Positions 12,777-25,439 of a DNA stretch of 64,000 bases are shown here, piece by piece. The position numbers and the translations under genes are program-made. The stretch's first letter is position 1. Every line of letters starts with the position of its first letter. Source of the DNA: Tetrahymena elliotti 4EA (lineage: Eukaryota > Ciliophora > Oligohymenophorea > Hymenostomatida > Tetrahymenidae); the NCBI GenBank assembly GCA_000231825.2, contig JH720345.1, positions 237,021-301,020 on the forward strand, written 5' to 3'. The notes under the pieces are model-generated. The model did not search any database. It had not been told where the DNA came from and was given only the letters and a program-made list of their open reading frames with translations.

Positions 12777-14629
12777 CTTATTTGTTTTAAACTAAGCGAT
12801 TTCCTTCTTTTTTTTTAATTTTTTTAGGCTTTTTTGTAAATTTTTGATTATTTTTTTTAATTAAAGTTGATAACAATTTGATGAAAGAGATACCAATTAT
12901 AAATAGGTTATTATGAAAGATTTAGGTTTTTAAATAATTATTCAATATTTTTCTTTTATTGGGTATTTTTAAAATAACTATTTCATCCATTAGTTAGTTA
13001 TTAGTTGAAAAGTAGGAATGCTAAAAAACTTGTCATCAGAAACATCAACATATACGAATGATGAGATCATTTGTAGAATTCCTCTCGTCATATTAAATAA
13101 ACAAAACTAATATTAGAAATATTCACCAACTCTCCTCATTTTTATTGTATTTTCAAGCACTTCAGTTCCATATTAATTTGAATAATTTTTATCTTTCTTT
13201 TAAAGTTTTACCATAATAATACTTAAGTTATTTTTTATTTTAAATATATTCTACTATTTTAATAATTACCAATATAATAGATTATATAATTTTTTAGATT
13301 ACATTTGACTTAAAAAAAGCAATAGATATTTATGAACTGTATTTAAAATTTTATTTCAATCATATTTATAGAGAGGAAAAACTTAATTGTTATAGAAAAA
13401 AATTCAGCCATAAATTAAGTTATAAAATAACGATAAAAGAAAAATTAATTAATTGAATTAATTTATTTTCAACAAAAATCATCAAAAACAGCTACTAAAA
13501 TATTATGTAATCCAATGAGCTTGAATTTAGGAAAATATCAAAATAAATTTAAGATTCTAGTTTATTTCTATCCTAAAAAAAAATAAGTAATTCAAACAAG
13601 TTAAATAATAATTGAAAAATAAATTATTAAATTAATTTCAAACATAATCATTTTTTTAATTTTTTATAATTAAAAATAATTTTTTTTTTTTGTGAAGATT
13701 TGGGCTTAAAAAAAATATCATAATGTAATTAAATCATTTAGTAATATTTTTTCTGTCTTATTTAATTTCATCAATTTGTGAATGAATAATTAATTATTAT
13801 TTTAATAAAATTTTAAGACTAATTTTTAAAAACAGTTTTACAGTTTAACTTTATCATCGAAAAATAATACAAGAATAAAATTAAATATTATTTTATTGGT
13901 TAGGAATTTTTTTATCATAAGCTTTTTACTTTTATCATAATTATAATTTAATAGATTAGATTTTAAAAATAAAATGAATTAGTGGAAAAAAAAAAAATCA
14001 ATTTCATAGTGTTTTATTAAAGATTTATACTAGCATGAATAATAATAAACGTAAAAAATAAGGATTTTTTTATTTTACATAAATTTTCAAAATAATATTT
14101 TACTTTTTTAAATTATATTTATTGAAAGTGTCGTGGCTTGATTTGAATATTTTTAAATGTATTTATTGAAAATAAAAGTTTTAAAACCTTAAAATAAAAT
14201 AAAGATGATTAATTTGAATTTAACTATATTGGGACTGACTTGAAAAATAATTACAAGAAGAGCTTTTAATTTTTAAATTAAGTTTCTACATTAAAAATTA
14301 ATTATGGAGAAAAATGAAGAGAAAAAATGAATGAAAATGAAATGCCTAAAATTTTAAAAGCAATTAAAGTGGCAATGAATGCATTAGTTAATATTTGATC
14401 TGAAGAATATGATTGTCTCTATGTTTGATTTATTTACTATCAAAAACATAGATATAACTCAAATAAATTAAAAGTGGGAACAAAAGTAAAAGAAAAAGAA
14501 TCTAAAAAGAAAAGTTAAGAAAAATAAATTAAACAAAAAAGAAAGATTAGTATCTTAATAAAATACTGCAAATCAATATTCAATCGTAGTTTAATTAGGA
14601 GAATTTGTAAAAATAAAAGGTTTTGATAA
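12777..14629. other. divergent intergenic region
   Basis: About 1.85 kb separating two divergent genes, made mostly of A/T runs. It should contain both promoters; I see no recognisable motif, repeat or extra gene. Confidence 0.55.
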
Positions 14630-17600
14630 ATGTTCAAAGTAGCCAAGAATAAAAAATTACTAGCTTCAAGGTATTTTTTTGTTTGAATTTACAACAGAAT
14701 TAAAACTTAAAAAAATATGTATATATGGCGAATTTATATAATAGAGTTAAGCCAATCAATTTTAAGATTCCCTTTATAAATCACTTATTTTATTTGTGCA
14801 AGATATGTCCAATCATTTTGGAATTTAAAGGCATACATCAAGAATATTTAAATCATAGAAAAAACAATATTTTAAGATAAAATTATTTTTTAAATAAATA
14901 ATAGTGGACTTGCTTTGAAAAGCAGTTTTTAAGTCTCTAACTCAACAGTTATCAATAATTTTGAGAGCAGAAGTTTTAAGAATAAAAAAAATTTGGTAAA
15001 TAATAAACATATTATTATTTTTGAGGATTTCTCTGGAAATCTTGGCATTACATACAATAGTTGAAGCTAATTTCATACAAATAAGCTATAAACTAATGCA
15101 TTAATTAAAGTGAATAAATTGTAAGTTGAATTCTTAAAAAAATAGTATAATGTCATAGCTAAGCGTTCTGGTGATGTTGCTTTCAGCTACTTAAATGGCG
15201 AGTATAAATAAAATGTAAATACATATTTTTATATTCTGATTAAAGCTTTTAATGTAGAAAAAGGAGAAGTTTTTAATGTTAAATTTAAATATAATAGACT
15301 TTAGATACACATATGATTAAGGAAATCACTCGTTTCTTAGAAGTAAATAATTTTATTATTGATTTATTTAATTTTATAGAAAGTAGATAGATAGATTCAT
15401 AAATTTAGTTAGTTTTTGTTTAATGATAAAATATCTGCAAAAAAGATTGTCATTTATTTATTTAAGATATTATATTTTCAAATATCTTTAATTAATTTAT
15501 AATATCTACATAAAAAAAAGTCTTATGAAATCGACTCAAGCATTAGAGCAGTATTTTTAGAAAATTCTAAGGAAGCTGGTGTTTTCTCCAAAGGAACAGA
15601 CTTTAAATGTAAAACTCAATACACTCCATATTGACTCTTTTTAAATCTATTTTTGTATCTGTAAAACAGTTTTAATGAAGAAAATCGCTGAAAAAGAACC
15701 TCATAAGGCTTTTGACTATTTGCGTGAACTTTATGATTTTGCTATTTTCATTGGAAAATATAACAAAGTAATTAATTTAATATAAAAAAATTGTAAATAT
15801 TTAATTCTACTTATTCTAAAAAGCCTTTATTAATCAATATTAATGGACTTATTACTGGCTCTGCTGCAAGTATTTTTACTAGAGCTCCTTTTGCTCTTGG
15901 TAGCAAAAACACTAAGTGGAGATTGAATGAAACTTCATTAGGTTACATTCCTGATGCAGGTGCAAGTTACTACTTAAGCAGACTTAATATGGAATTAGGT
16001 ACCTTCTTGGCCTTAACCGGATGGTAAATTGATGGATACGACTTGAGTAGATCTGGTATCGCTTTTGAAAGAATGTTTGTTACCCATTAGAATATTGAAG
16101 ATAACTGGAAAGTTGCTCATAAGAAACACGACTAAGAAACTACTTCTGAAGATTTATATGGACTTAATAAATTTGTTGATTTATCTAAATAATTATACTA
16201 TAAAGAAACTTACTTTAGTTAACTTAATGAAGAAATTTATAACAGAATCGTAAATAAATTATTTTAAAGTTTAAACATAAATAATAGAAGCATAAATCAT
16301 AATTTTATTCAATTTAATTTTACTAAAGCACAAACAAGGTGAAGTTTATTATAGAAATGAAAACAAAAGATTGGCTATGGCTGAAATTTTATATAAGCAT
16401 CAAATGTAAGATAGAGCTAACTTAGGATTCAAGGCTGATGATTTATTCAACAGATCTCATGAAATCTTAAACAAATTACTCCACTACGAATAATGTGTTA
16501 TGTTCGATTTAGGACTTGAAAACATTGAAATGTAAACCAGTGGTGCAGTTACTAGTCTCCCTCTTTTCACCATTGGAAGATGCTTCAGTGCTAACTCCAT
16601 TGAAGAAATTATTGAAAGATTAAGAGAAGAAGATACTCACTTCTCCAGAGCTTGTATTAAATCTCTTGAATCTAAATCTCCTTTAGCTTTAAAACTTACC
16701 TTTAAACTTCTTAGGGAAGGTATTAACTCTTCATGGAAAGAATGTTTTGAAAGAGAATTCAGAGTTGCCTGCCGTAGACTTCTTGATAATGAAGTTATGA
16801 GATGTATTTAATCAGAAATTGTTGAAGAAGCTAGAGGTTTCAAGGATTGGGACTACAAGGCACTTTCTTAAATTAGCAAGGATCAAGTTGAAAGTTACTT
16901 CAGACCTTTGGTTGAAGAAAAGAGATTTGAAGGTGTTTCGGAATATCAAGGTGATTTGAAAGATAACTGCTTATACCCCACAAAGGATTTCTATAGAGAT
17001 TATCCTGACACTGTTAGATATTACTTAAACTAAGATAATTTAAGAGATGTTTACCAAAGAAACTCTCAAATTTACGATGTTGAAGAGTTCTTACAAGGTT
17101 ACAACATTAACAGTAAGAGTCCTGCTATTAATATTGCAGATCTTAGAGAAAAATTCTATCTTATGGAAAAACTCAACAGAAAGAAAAAGGAAAAGCTCAA
17201 CCGTTTGAGCTAACTCAGTGGTAGCGAATTCAGTATCAAAAACTTCTATGAAGTTAGAAAGGCCGCTATTGATAACTTATTCACCAATAAATAGCTTGTT
17301 GAATAAAAGGTTGATGATTTCTCAGCTTAAGTTTTTGAAGATTTCAGAAATGAACGTCTTTAACAAATTAAAAAGATTTCTGAAGTTGCTGCTGTAGAAA
17401 AGAAGGAAGATTTCTTTATGAAGCTCCGTCAAAAGATCATCGATGATAGATTAGTAGAATCAGATTAATTATAAGAAGTTACAATTAGAGAATATCCTGG
17501 TCTTCAATATCCTTTGTTCTTCCCTTTCGATAACAAAGAAAACTTAATTGAAGCTCATAACCCTTATGTTAAAACTCTTTTCAAGGACCTTTTGAATAAG

Positions 17601-20292
17601 ATTGACATTCAATCAAGAGTAAAAAATTCTTCGAATCTTATAAAGATTTATTCGATTTTCATTTGATTTTTTTTCTAAAATTTTTTTATTTGTATTTAGG
17701 GTACTCTCATCAAGAATTACAGTTTTGACTTGAAAGAAATTGAAAAGATTATGGAAGAAAAGGAATTTGGAAAAAAATTAATTGATAGATTGAATTTACA
17801 ATATAGTGACAGAATTAATTGGTACAATAAAGCTAGAGAATAATACTCAATTAGATTTGGTGATTACAGAGGATAATTAGTTGATTAATGGTATGAAAAG
17901 CTCATTGAAGCTGGTTACAAGGTAATAATTATTATATAATTTAACAAAAATAATTTAATTAAATGAAATTAATTAGGTTGATGGTATTAGAGAAATTTTA
18001 CAAACCCAAACTAATGATTAAGTTAAAAAGATCATCTAAGAAAATTCTACTGATAATCTCAAGGATTACGTTTATGAATTCTTAACTGAATTAGATACAA
18101 ATAAGAGTATCTTTGAAGAAACTGAGAATAATTAATCTACTTAAGATCTTGCTAAAGAAGCTTTGAAGGTTTCTAAATAAGGACTCCATGATTACTCTAA
18201 CTTAGTTAGCTTAGAAAATGGTTAAAAACACAACATTTAATCAAACTTTGCTCTTAAGCCCCATGAATAAGCTCTTGATCTTTTCAAGAAGCACATTAGT
18301 CATGATGAAGAATTGAAAGAGACTCTTTCTATTCTTTTAGAATCTAATTCATCTAAAAATAAAAATCCAGTAAATTTCATTAATTTATTTATGCTTTTAC
18401 AATAAAAATATCCTAATTTTTTAAATAGATCATTGAAAAGACTAGATAAGAAATGCTTAAACTCTTGACCAATATTGTCCAAAGCAAACTTGAATAAATC
18501 TATGGCAAAAATAATTACAAGAGTTGTTTAGTCACTGAAAATGGTGAAAAATATTACTAATTCGATCATGCTTATATGAATAGATTCGATAATTACATTA
18601 CTGAAAATTTGGAATTCGATATTCAACAATATCTTTCTACCCATACTTTGTTCATGTTTGGTGCTTTGGGTCTCCAAAGATTAGAAAACCTTTTCAGAAG
18701 AATTTATAATGCTACTAGAAAGGCTCAAAAAGGTGATCAAGAAAGTGCTCAAGAATCTGCTGCTAGCATCATTCAAGTCTTAAAAGACTATGGTTTGGAA
18801 GTTAGCTCCACTGAAGAATTAGAAGAATTAACCAATTACTTGAATAACTTAACTTCTACTTTTGCCAGTTTATATGTTGGTTACAAGAACCACCTTATTT
18901 TCTCTGAAGATAGAGCTTTAGAATTATAAAACCGTGCTAAATTTATTAAGGTAAGGAAAATATTTTTTTAATCTTTAAATTAATTATTTTAATTAAATGA
19001 AAGGAAAGAGAACAAGACGAATTAAGTTTCTCTAATTATGCTATCATGGCTTATGAATAAAAGGAAAAATTCATTGAATAATTAAGCAACCTAGGCTCAT
19101 CATTAGATGAAAAGGATTCTGAATTAAAGGTTGATTTTAATGATTAAATTAAATCAATTTAAAGACTTGTTGAAAAACCCTTAAGAGAAGGTGAAAACAA
19201 AGAATAAAGAATTTAATTAATTAAATACTAACTTGAAAAGCTTGATGACTATAAACTTCCTAAGAAGCTCATTACTGGTTTTGTTCTTTATGCTGAAAAG
19301 CTTGATAGATTAACTTAGACCTCCATCTAAGGCAAAGCTTATGTAAAAATTATATTTTCATATTTTCTTCTTTGCTTATTCTAATTAAATAATAATAAAG
19401 TATGTTCCTGAATAACTCTAAATTCAACCTGAAGAAGCTGAAATTCCTCAAATATTCGAAGACTTAGATTCTAGAATGACAGTTCAATAATGGTTAGATG
19501 CAAAAGTAATTTATTTTTACTCTTTCATCTAAATTATTTTTGATAAAATATGAATTTGTATTACAATTTTGGTTTCTAAATTTCTAATTTTTAAATCTAT
19601 AGTTAAAAATTTTCATTAGAAAGATCTTCAATGCCCGTTACTAATAAGAAAAGATATTAAATCATCATGATTTATTAATGCTTGATTATGAAATTAGTAA
19701 GTTCTTAATGCCTGAATCTCTAAAGCAATCTGTAATTATTTAATTGTTTTTATTGTGTTACATTTCTTCATATTTTAAAAAATAACTTGATTAGATGTTC
19801 GAAGAATTAGATAGAGATATGGAAACTTTGAGAATTTGCAGAGAATATTAGGTTAGTGAAAGAAGCAAAACTGAAGCTGAAATGTAAGAATTCTTAAAGA
19901 AGTAACAACTTGAAGTTGGTAAAATAAGAAATCCTAAAGCTATTGAAAAATTAAAAGCCTTCCGTATTTGGAGAGAATAAAAGTTTGCTAATAGAGATCC
20001 AAATGCTGCTGAATTTGAATAAATAATGAAAATTGAAGGTGAATTAATATTAGAATCCACACTTGCTCCTTATGGATAGATTGAAACAGATAAAGAAATA
20101 GAAAAGACTTATTTACATTTACTTGATATTCAAGATTTCTCTGATCTTGATACTACTAGAATTACTAAAGAAAAGACCCTCACTGAAGAATATAGATTAT
20201 CTATTGATCATTTAAAGAACTCTATTGTTACAAAGAAGGGAGATAATTTATACGAAGATATTAATCTTTTCATTAAGCAAATTTCAGTTTGA
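14630..20292 (+). CDS. 3-hydroxyisobutyryl-CoA hydrolase-like protein with long extension; probable mitoribosomal mS47
   Basis: Multi-exon gene of roughly 1,400-1,500 residues. The first ~400 form a crotonase-fold domain: a beta strand then NTLDTHMIKEITRFLE (exon at 15298-15342), IRAVFLENSKEAGVFSKGTD (from 15521), INGLITGSAASIFTRAPFAL and NETSLGYIPDAGASYYL (about 15,840-15,990), then LALTGWQIDGYDLSRSGIAF. The Glu and Asp eight residues apart in NE...PD match the two acidic residues of human HIBCH, but its glycine-rich oxyanion loop is replaced by TGSAAS. The remaining ~1,000 residues are charged and helical, without a known domain. HIBCH-like proteins are structural subunits (mS47) of mitoribosomes in plants and kinetoplastids, so mS47 is the best inference; a true hydrolase is the alternative. 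Supported introns include 15215-15297, 15343-15520, 15609-15669, 15768-15823, 16250-16328, 17619-17699, 17922-17976 and 18370-18428, with several more to the end. Stop TGA 20290-20292. The start exon (MFKVAKNKKLLAS, a presequence-like stretch) and the link to 15146 are uncertain. Confidence 0.85.
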
Positions 20293-20711
20293 TGCAATTA
20301 TTAACTTATATATCTAAACAATCTAATATTTAAATAAACTTCTTTAAGCAATTTAAATGCTTCAACTAAATGTAAACTTAATTATTAAATTTTTATTTGT
20401 ATGCCTAAAAACCATATTTTAATGTCTCAAATATCTATTCATTCCTGCAAAAAAAATTAATTTTCAGATAATATTTCACTCATATTTAAATAAAAACCAT
20501 TTAAAAAATATGTTTCAAACAGAGATTTTAAATCAACTTGATTTAAATTATTTTTGATAAAAAAAATCTTAGCATTAAAATTAAAATTGAAAAATTAATT
20601 TTTTGGAAACATATTTCAATTTAATTAAGTAAATAAAATCAAATTTAAAATTAACTTCATTAATCTATTAATATGTAAAAAATTTTAGCAAAAAAGTTGT
20701 TTACAAAAAAT
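20293..20711. other. intergenic between two plus-strand genes
   Basis: About 420 bp of AT-rich sequence, serving as 3' flank of the mS47-like gene and promoter side of the next. No feature recognised. Confidence 0.6.
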
Positions 20712-22027
20712 ATGTTTAATCCCTCCCATACATATAATTTTAATTTAGTTTCTTTATTATTTTTTTCTAGAGTGTTTTTAATTGCAAAAACTACAAAAAT
20801 AGATGCTAAAAAAATTTTTGTTCAATCAAATTTACTCATTAAGCCATTAAACCCAGGTATTTTAGTTTGTTAATATAATTTTTTTATTTTAATTAATTAG
20901 TATCAAAGCATTATCTAAAAACAATAACTGACTCCAATAATAATTTCAAGCGTTTCTTCAATTCGTCTTACAATTATTTATGTAAGCAAAACTTTTAGCA
21001 ACTTAAAACATAGTCTAAAATAGCTTCTTTGTCGAAATTCTTAGCTAAAAATTAAAATGACAAAACTACTATACACAACTAACAATTTGTGATACAAATA
21101 TTACCTTCAAACATCTTTTTAGTTAAAGATTTTATTTCTAAAAAAATCCACCAAATAATTACTAAGTACCCAAAAAAAAAGTTCTCAGCTAAGTCTTTAT
21201 TTAAAAGTGAGAGAGTTTTTATTAATTTTGAACCAAATCTCTCACTATATTTCTTTTCAAGTAAGTGCTCCTCATATATGTTATTAACTTTCCAAATCAT
21301 TACTTATAATGATGAATTTCTATCTTAATTATTTTAATTTATGCAGTTGCATTTGAAACAGTTTTAATTGGGAGTTATATTTAGATTTTTGTATGAACAT
21401 TTATTACAGTCTTTTGATTAGGTTATCTCAGCTGAAATTAAATAATCTTAGGTATATATTATTAATTAATTTTGTAATTTATATTTAGAATTAAAAAGAT
21501 TCAATAAAATTTAGGGAAACCTAGAGTGTAAATTTTAAAAAGTATTAATTTAATAGCAATTAATTCTCTTTAAAATTTAATATTTTAAATTATTAGTTTC
21601 AAACAAGGTTGGTGACATTATCGACCTTTATCCATCTAAGTAAATTTCTAAATCAAGTAAAGAACTCATTTTCTCTAGAAAAAGATCAAAATTTATACCT
21701 TTTATATACTTCTTCTAATTTTCTAATAATATCGAAGTAATGTTTTTAAGCTGTATGATATTTTTTTTAACTACCATTTTCCATTTTTCTTGTTTAATTA
21801 TTTGTTTTTATAATTATTAGTTTTTAGATATTAATTTTTGTAATAATTAATAATAAATTAAGTTTTGTGTCAAGGCTTTGAAAATTGAATTAAGGAAAAA
21901 TTATTAGCAAGATACAGTTAATAATATTAAATTAAAAGTTAGCTTGATTTTATCTTAAATTATTCAAGATTAGCTACAATTTTTTTATTTTATAAAACAT
22001 AAAAGATTTTTCTAAATTAGTAGATGA
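20712..22027 (+). CDS. hypothetical protein with hydrophobic segment near C-terminus
   Basis: I do not recognise a family. An ATG at 20712 opens MFNPSHTYNFNLVSLLFFSR, a possible signal or targeting segment. A 5' splice site after ...LIKPLNP (about 20,855) and a 3' site at about 20,900 keep the frame into VSKHYLKTITDSNNNFKRFF. The frame then stays open for about 1.1 kb to TGA 22025-22027, much longer than chance at this composition. It includes basic stretches (KYPKKKFSAKSLFK), the segment RSKFIPFIYFFQFSNN, and a strongly hydrophobic stretch FLSCMIFFLTTIFHFSCLII about 100 residues before the end, a likely membrane helix. Small in-frame introns may remain (for example after SAEIKQSQ near 21,450). 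The gene is convergent with the cyclic-nucleotide-binding protein gene. Confidence 0.55.
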
Positions 22028-22326
22028 AAAATAAAAATTTTAGTTAGAAAAATGATTTGTTTTTTTATTGACAAAAAATCTTAGATAAATTTAATTCTTA
22101 ATTGAAATATTTTATCAATCAAAACAAAAGGTTTAAGACTTTGAATTTTAAATTAAATATTTATTTTAATTTTGATAATAAAATAAGAAATATAAACTAT
22201 TTTTAAAATTTTATGTCTTTTATTATATTAAATAAATATACAACATAAAAGCTAAATAATATTTGAGATATATACACAATAAATAATTTGATGAAAATTT
22301 TTATTATAATTATATTTTTTTTTAAT

Positions 22327-25300
22327 TCATTTTTTTTTGACTTTTAAAATAGTTTTATATGCTGAAGAGGCCTTTTTAGGAGTGTAATATATTTTAGAAA
22401 GAGTATTGTAATCAATAGATCTTAAATAAGATTCTTGATTATTTTAAGCTTCTTTTTATTCTATTGAGCAATCTATAAGTTTGCTTTTCTCAAAATTTTG
22501 TTGGCTAGATTAGAAGTTTCTCATTACTTTAATAAGCTTTTTTGAGCTACTTGAGCTTCGAATAAGCTTTCGTTTAGTCTCTTACTCAATTAAATGCTAC
22601 TTTATTTATTCATTTTGCTAATTATTATTTTATTTTTCATTCAAATAATTGTTATAAGATTAACTTTAAAACTCTTCTTAATTAGGAATTTTTTTAAGAT
22701 CCCTCACAGCTTTATGAGCTTAATCTAGAATCTTCTCATAATCTTACCCTATCATTTTAGAATTTAGTGATAGTTAAAAAATAAATAAATTACTTTTTTA
22801 AGCGGATAAGGCTCTATATTTATTTTTAGATTCTGTAGGATTGTAAACTAAAACCTAATTAGAAAAACTCAAAGAAACTTTATTCCAAGTTGAGATCTCT
22901 TTTATATCTGTATTTGAGCCTTTTTAACGAATCATTTTTTGGAAGACCTTTTTAAAATTAGACTTTATCAACTATTCCATATTTCCATAAAGCAATCTAG
23001 GTCTTTAAGATTCTTCTAATGGTAATTATCTTTTACTCAAAGCAACCTCATTTTAATTTTAGTTATTTTTATCCTCATAACCTCCTGATTTGAATTTTTA
23101 ATTCTAAAGGCTGTTCTTCATAATTTAAAATATGTTTACCTCATTTGAAGAAATGCTCCTTATTTTTGTATCTTTATTCTTTAATGATGAATTAGAATAA
23201 TTTAAATATTATTAAATATTTGAATTGATTATTACTTAAAAACTTAGATTAGACTATGACTAAGCTCTCTAAAGAGAATATCTCTTTGCTTAAATTTAAA
23301 AATAAAAAACGATGTTAATTTTGATTGTTAATTATTAATTAATTTACTTTGTGGTTCTTGTACTTATTTAAGCTTAAAAGTTGTATGTTAAGTTTTATTT
23401 TCTGAATTTACTGAAAAATTTTTATTTTCTTAATTTTGATTATTTTATACAAATAGCTTTAGATAGCTTTATTAGGACTATGAACGGTTCATCCTTTTTG
23501 CTTAGTTTTGCTAAGCATTTTACTTATATGCTTCAGTGAATGAAGTTATTTAAAAAGCAATTGATGAATTAGTAGGAATTTCATTTGTTGTGGATATTAT
23601 ACTAGAGTTAGTAATTTATTTTATCTTTGAATCTTCTCCTTGATTTAACCCCAACTATGAATAATTAAAAGACTTTCTATTTGGTATTAGATTATTTTAA
23701 AATAACTTGGATGATTATGATTAGATTTTGGACCTAAGATATTCTTTATGTTTTGAGTTCGGATAGAAATAGTTCTGAAATTATGATAGCTTAAACTTTA
23801 TATCTTCAATTCTTTGCAATAGAGCAAGTTCTTTTATTTCTAGCTACTTCAAAATGTAAATTTTAGATGACTCTTCTAGCATGACTCTATATAAAAACTC
23901 ATTTTTATCTATCCTTATTGCTATTCCATTTAAAGAAGTGCATTTGACACTAAATGTTCTTTTTGGGTTATTTTATAAGATATCCTCCTCTCCAAACATA
24001 GTTTTTTCTTCTAAAATTCTTATTTTCATATCTTTTTTAAATGTTTCATATTTATTTAGATGCTGCTCATTCTCATCAAATATTTATATTTCTTCTGCTT
24101 CTAAATTTAAGCCATCAATGTTTTATTTTCTTGAAAACATTTTGCTTTACTAAAATTTAAAATAAAGAAAAAATATTTTACTTGTAAATTGAAAATAGTA
24201 ATGCAAAAATTTACCTCAAAATCTCCTTTTCTGATAATGTAAACTGCATCTGCATTATCACCTTCTTGGAATATAAATTAATCTTTTGTGCATTCCTTTC
24301 TTCTTGAGTTTAAGAAGAGGTTTTTTAATTGATTGATATTCCAAGAAACAAAATAAGGAAGGTTAGATAAGTATTCCATTTCTTTATGAAGTTTTTCTTC
24401 TTCAAATTTTTTTAGTACATCTTTGAAATCTTTTTTTCCTAAAATAGCAAATATACAGTCTTCTAAACATTAAATTGTTGCTAGTCTTGGCTAATTATTT
24501 AATAAAGCCATTTCACCAAACTAACAACCCTCTCTCAGCACAGCTACTTAAAGCATTTATATTTACTTCTATTTATTGCGAGGTGTTTATCCTTGCTAGA
24601 CAGAATTTTCAGTTAGGGATTTACTATTCTGTTAAGAAAAACTACTAAATGAATTATTGTTATTACTGTTATTACTTGCCTCCATTTCATTAATCATATT
24701 TTCAAGATGAGCATCAGTCACATTAATTTAATTTTTTGCTGTAAATATATTTTATAGTCCTGGCATTTTTATAGACACTGAAACACTCCCGTGTAATATC
24801 AAATAAAATTTTTGTCCATATTCTCCTATATTATTGAATTATATTGATTGAAATGCATTTTTATTAATTCTTATACCTATTTAAAATACTGTTTAGCCTT
24901 TTTTACAGACTTCTAATTTCATACGTTTACAACATTATACATGAATATCAGCCTATCCAACCTAAATATAGCTATCAAAAAATGGAAGGGAGGAAGTACT
25001 TTCAATTAGTTGCTAAATTTCTTATTTTTTCCTACTGTTTGGATCTTTAAAAATTGTTTCAATAGCTATCTAGATTAAAATATTAAATTTTTTATATGGT
25101 TAAAAAAAATATTGAGAAACTAATCACTTTTTTTTTCTTATCAGTAATTGTGGATAAAATATGCTAGATTATTTATTGATCCTCCTAAGTATATTCCCTA
25201 AATATATTTGAACAAATATTTAGCTGAATTGTTGAAGTTTGAAGTAATTTTATAATACATTTATTTCTATTAATATACTAGAGAAACTAAATCTACTCAA

Positions 25301-25432
25301 TTAATGAGTCAACTTTTATTTGTTATTTTTATTAGTGGTGAAAAGATAAATCTCTAAAAATATAATTTTCGAAAAAACAAAGATTTACCTAATAAGCACA
25401 GCAACCTATTAATATTGTATTGAAATTTCCAT
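22327..25432 (-). CDS. protein with two cyclic-nucleotide-binding domains
   Basis: Start ATG 25430-25432 (MEISIQYQQVAVLIR), with an intron of about 45 nt at roughly 25,346-25,390, and stop TGA 22327-22329 (...TILKVKKK). An N-terminal helical region (about 80 residues) leads to CNB domain 1, whose phosphate-binding cassette reads FGEMALLNNQPRLATI near 24,500; Gly, Glu and Arg match cNMP-binding forms. Domain 1 has a long Ser/Asn insertion (about 24,560-24,720). CNB domain 2 starts KDQFIFQEGDNADAVYIIRKG, is split by a 65-nt intron (24150-24214), and ends FGEEDILQNNPKRTFSV, a less canonical cassette. The C-terminal third is Gln/Ser/Asn-rich and polar. No kinase or channel domain is visible, so it is a cNMP-responsive regulatory or scaffold protein rather than an enzyme. 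Domain 1 is more likely than domain 2 to bind cAMP or cGMP. Further introns lie between 22,400 and 23,150. Confidence 0.87.
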
Positions 25433-25439
25433 AAAAATT

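Noticed and set aside
15215..15297. Possible very short introns (20-31 nt) in the mS47-like gene, which would suggest a Paramecium-like genome
   Set aside because: A single 83-nt intron joins the exons in phase and restores the conserved N-TLDTHMIKE segment, so ultra-short introns are not needed.
21079..21300. Minus-strand open frame of 73 codons
   Set aside because: It overlaps the long plus-strand frame at 20712-22027, which has the better splice structure and length.
23881..24153. Plus-strand open frame of 90 codons
   Set aside because: It is antisense to the second cyclic-nucleotide-binding domain (FGEEDILQNNPKRTFSV), which is clearly the coding strand.
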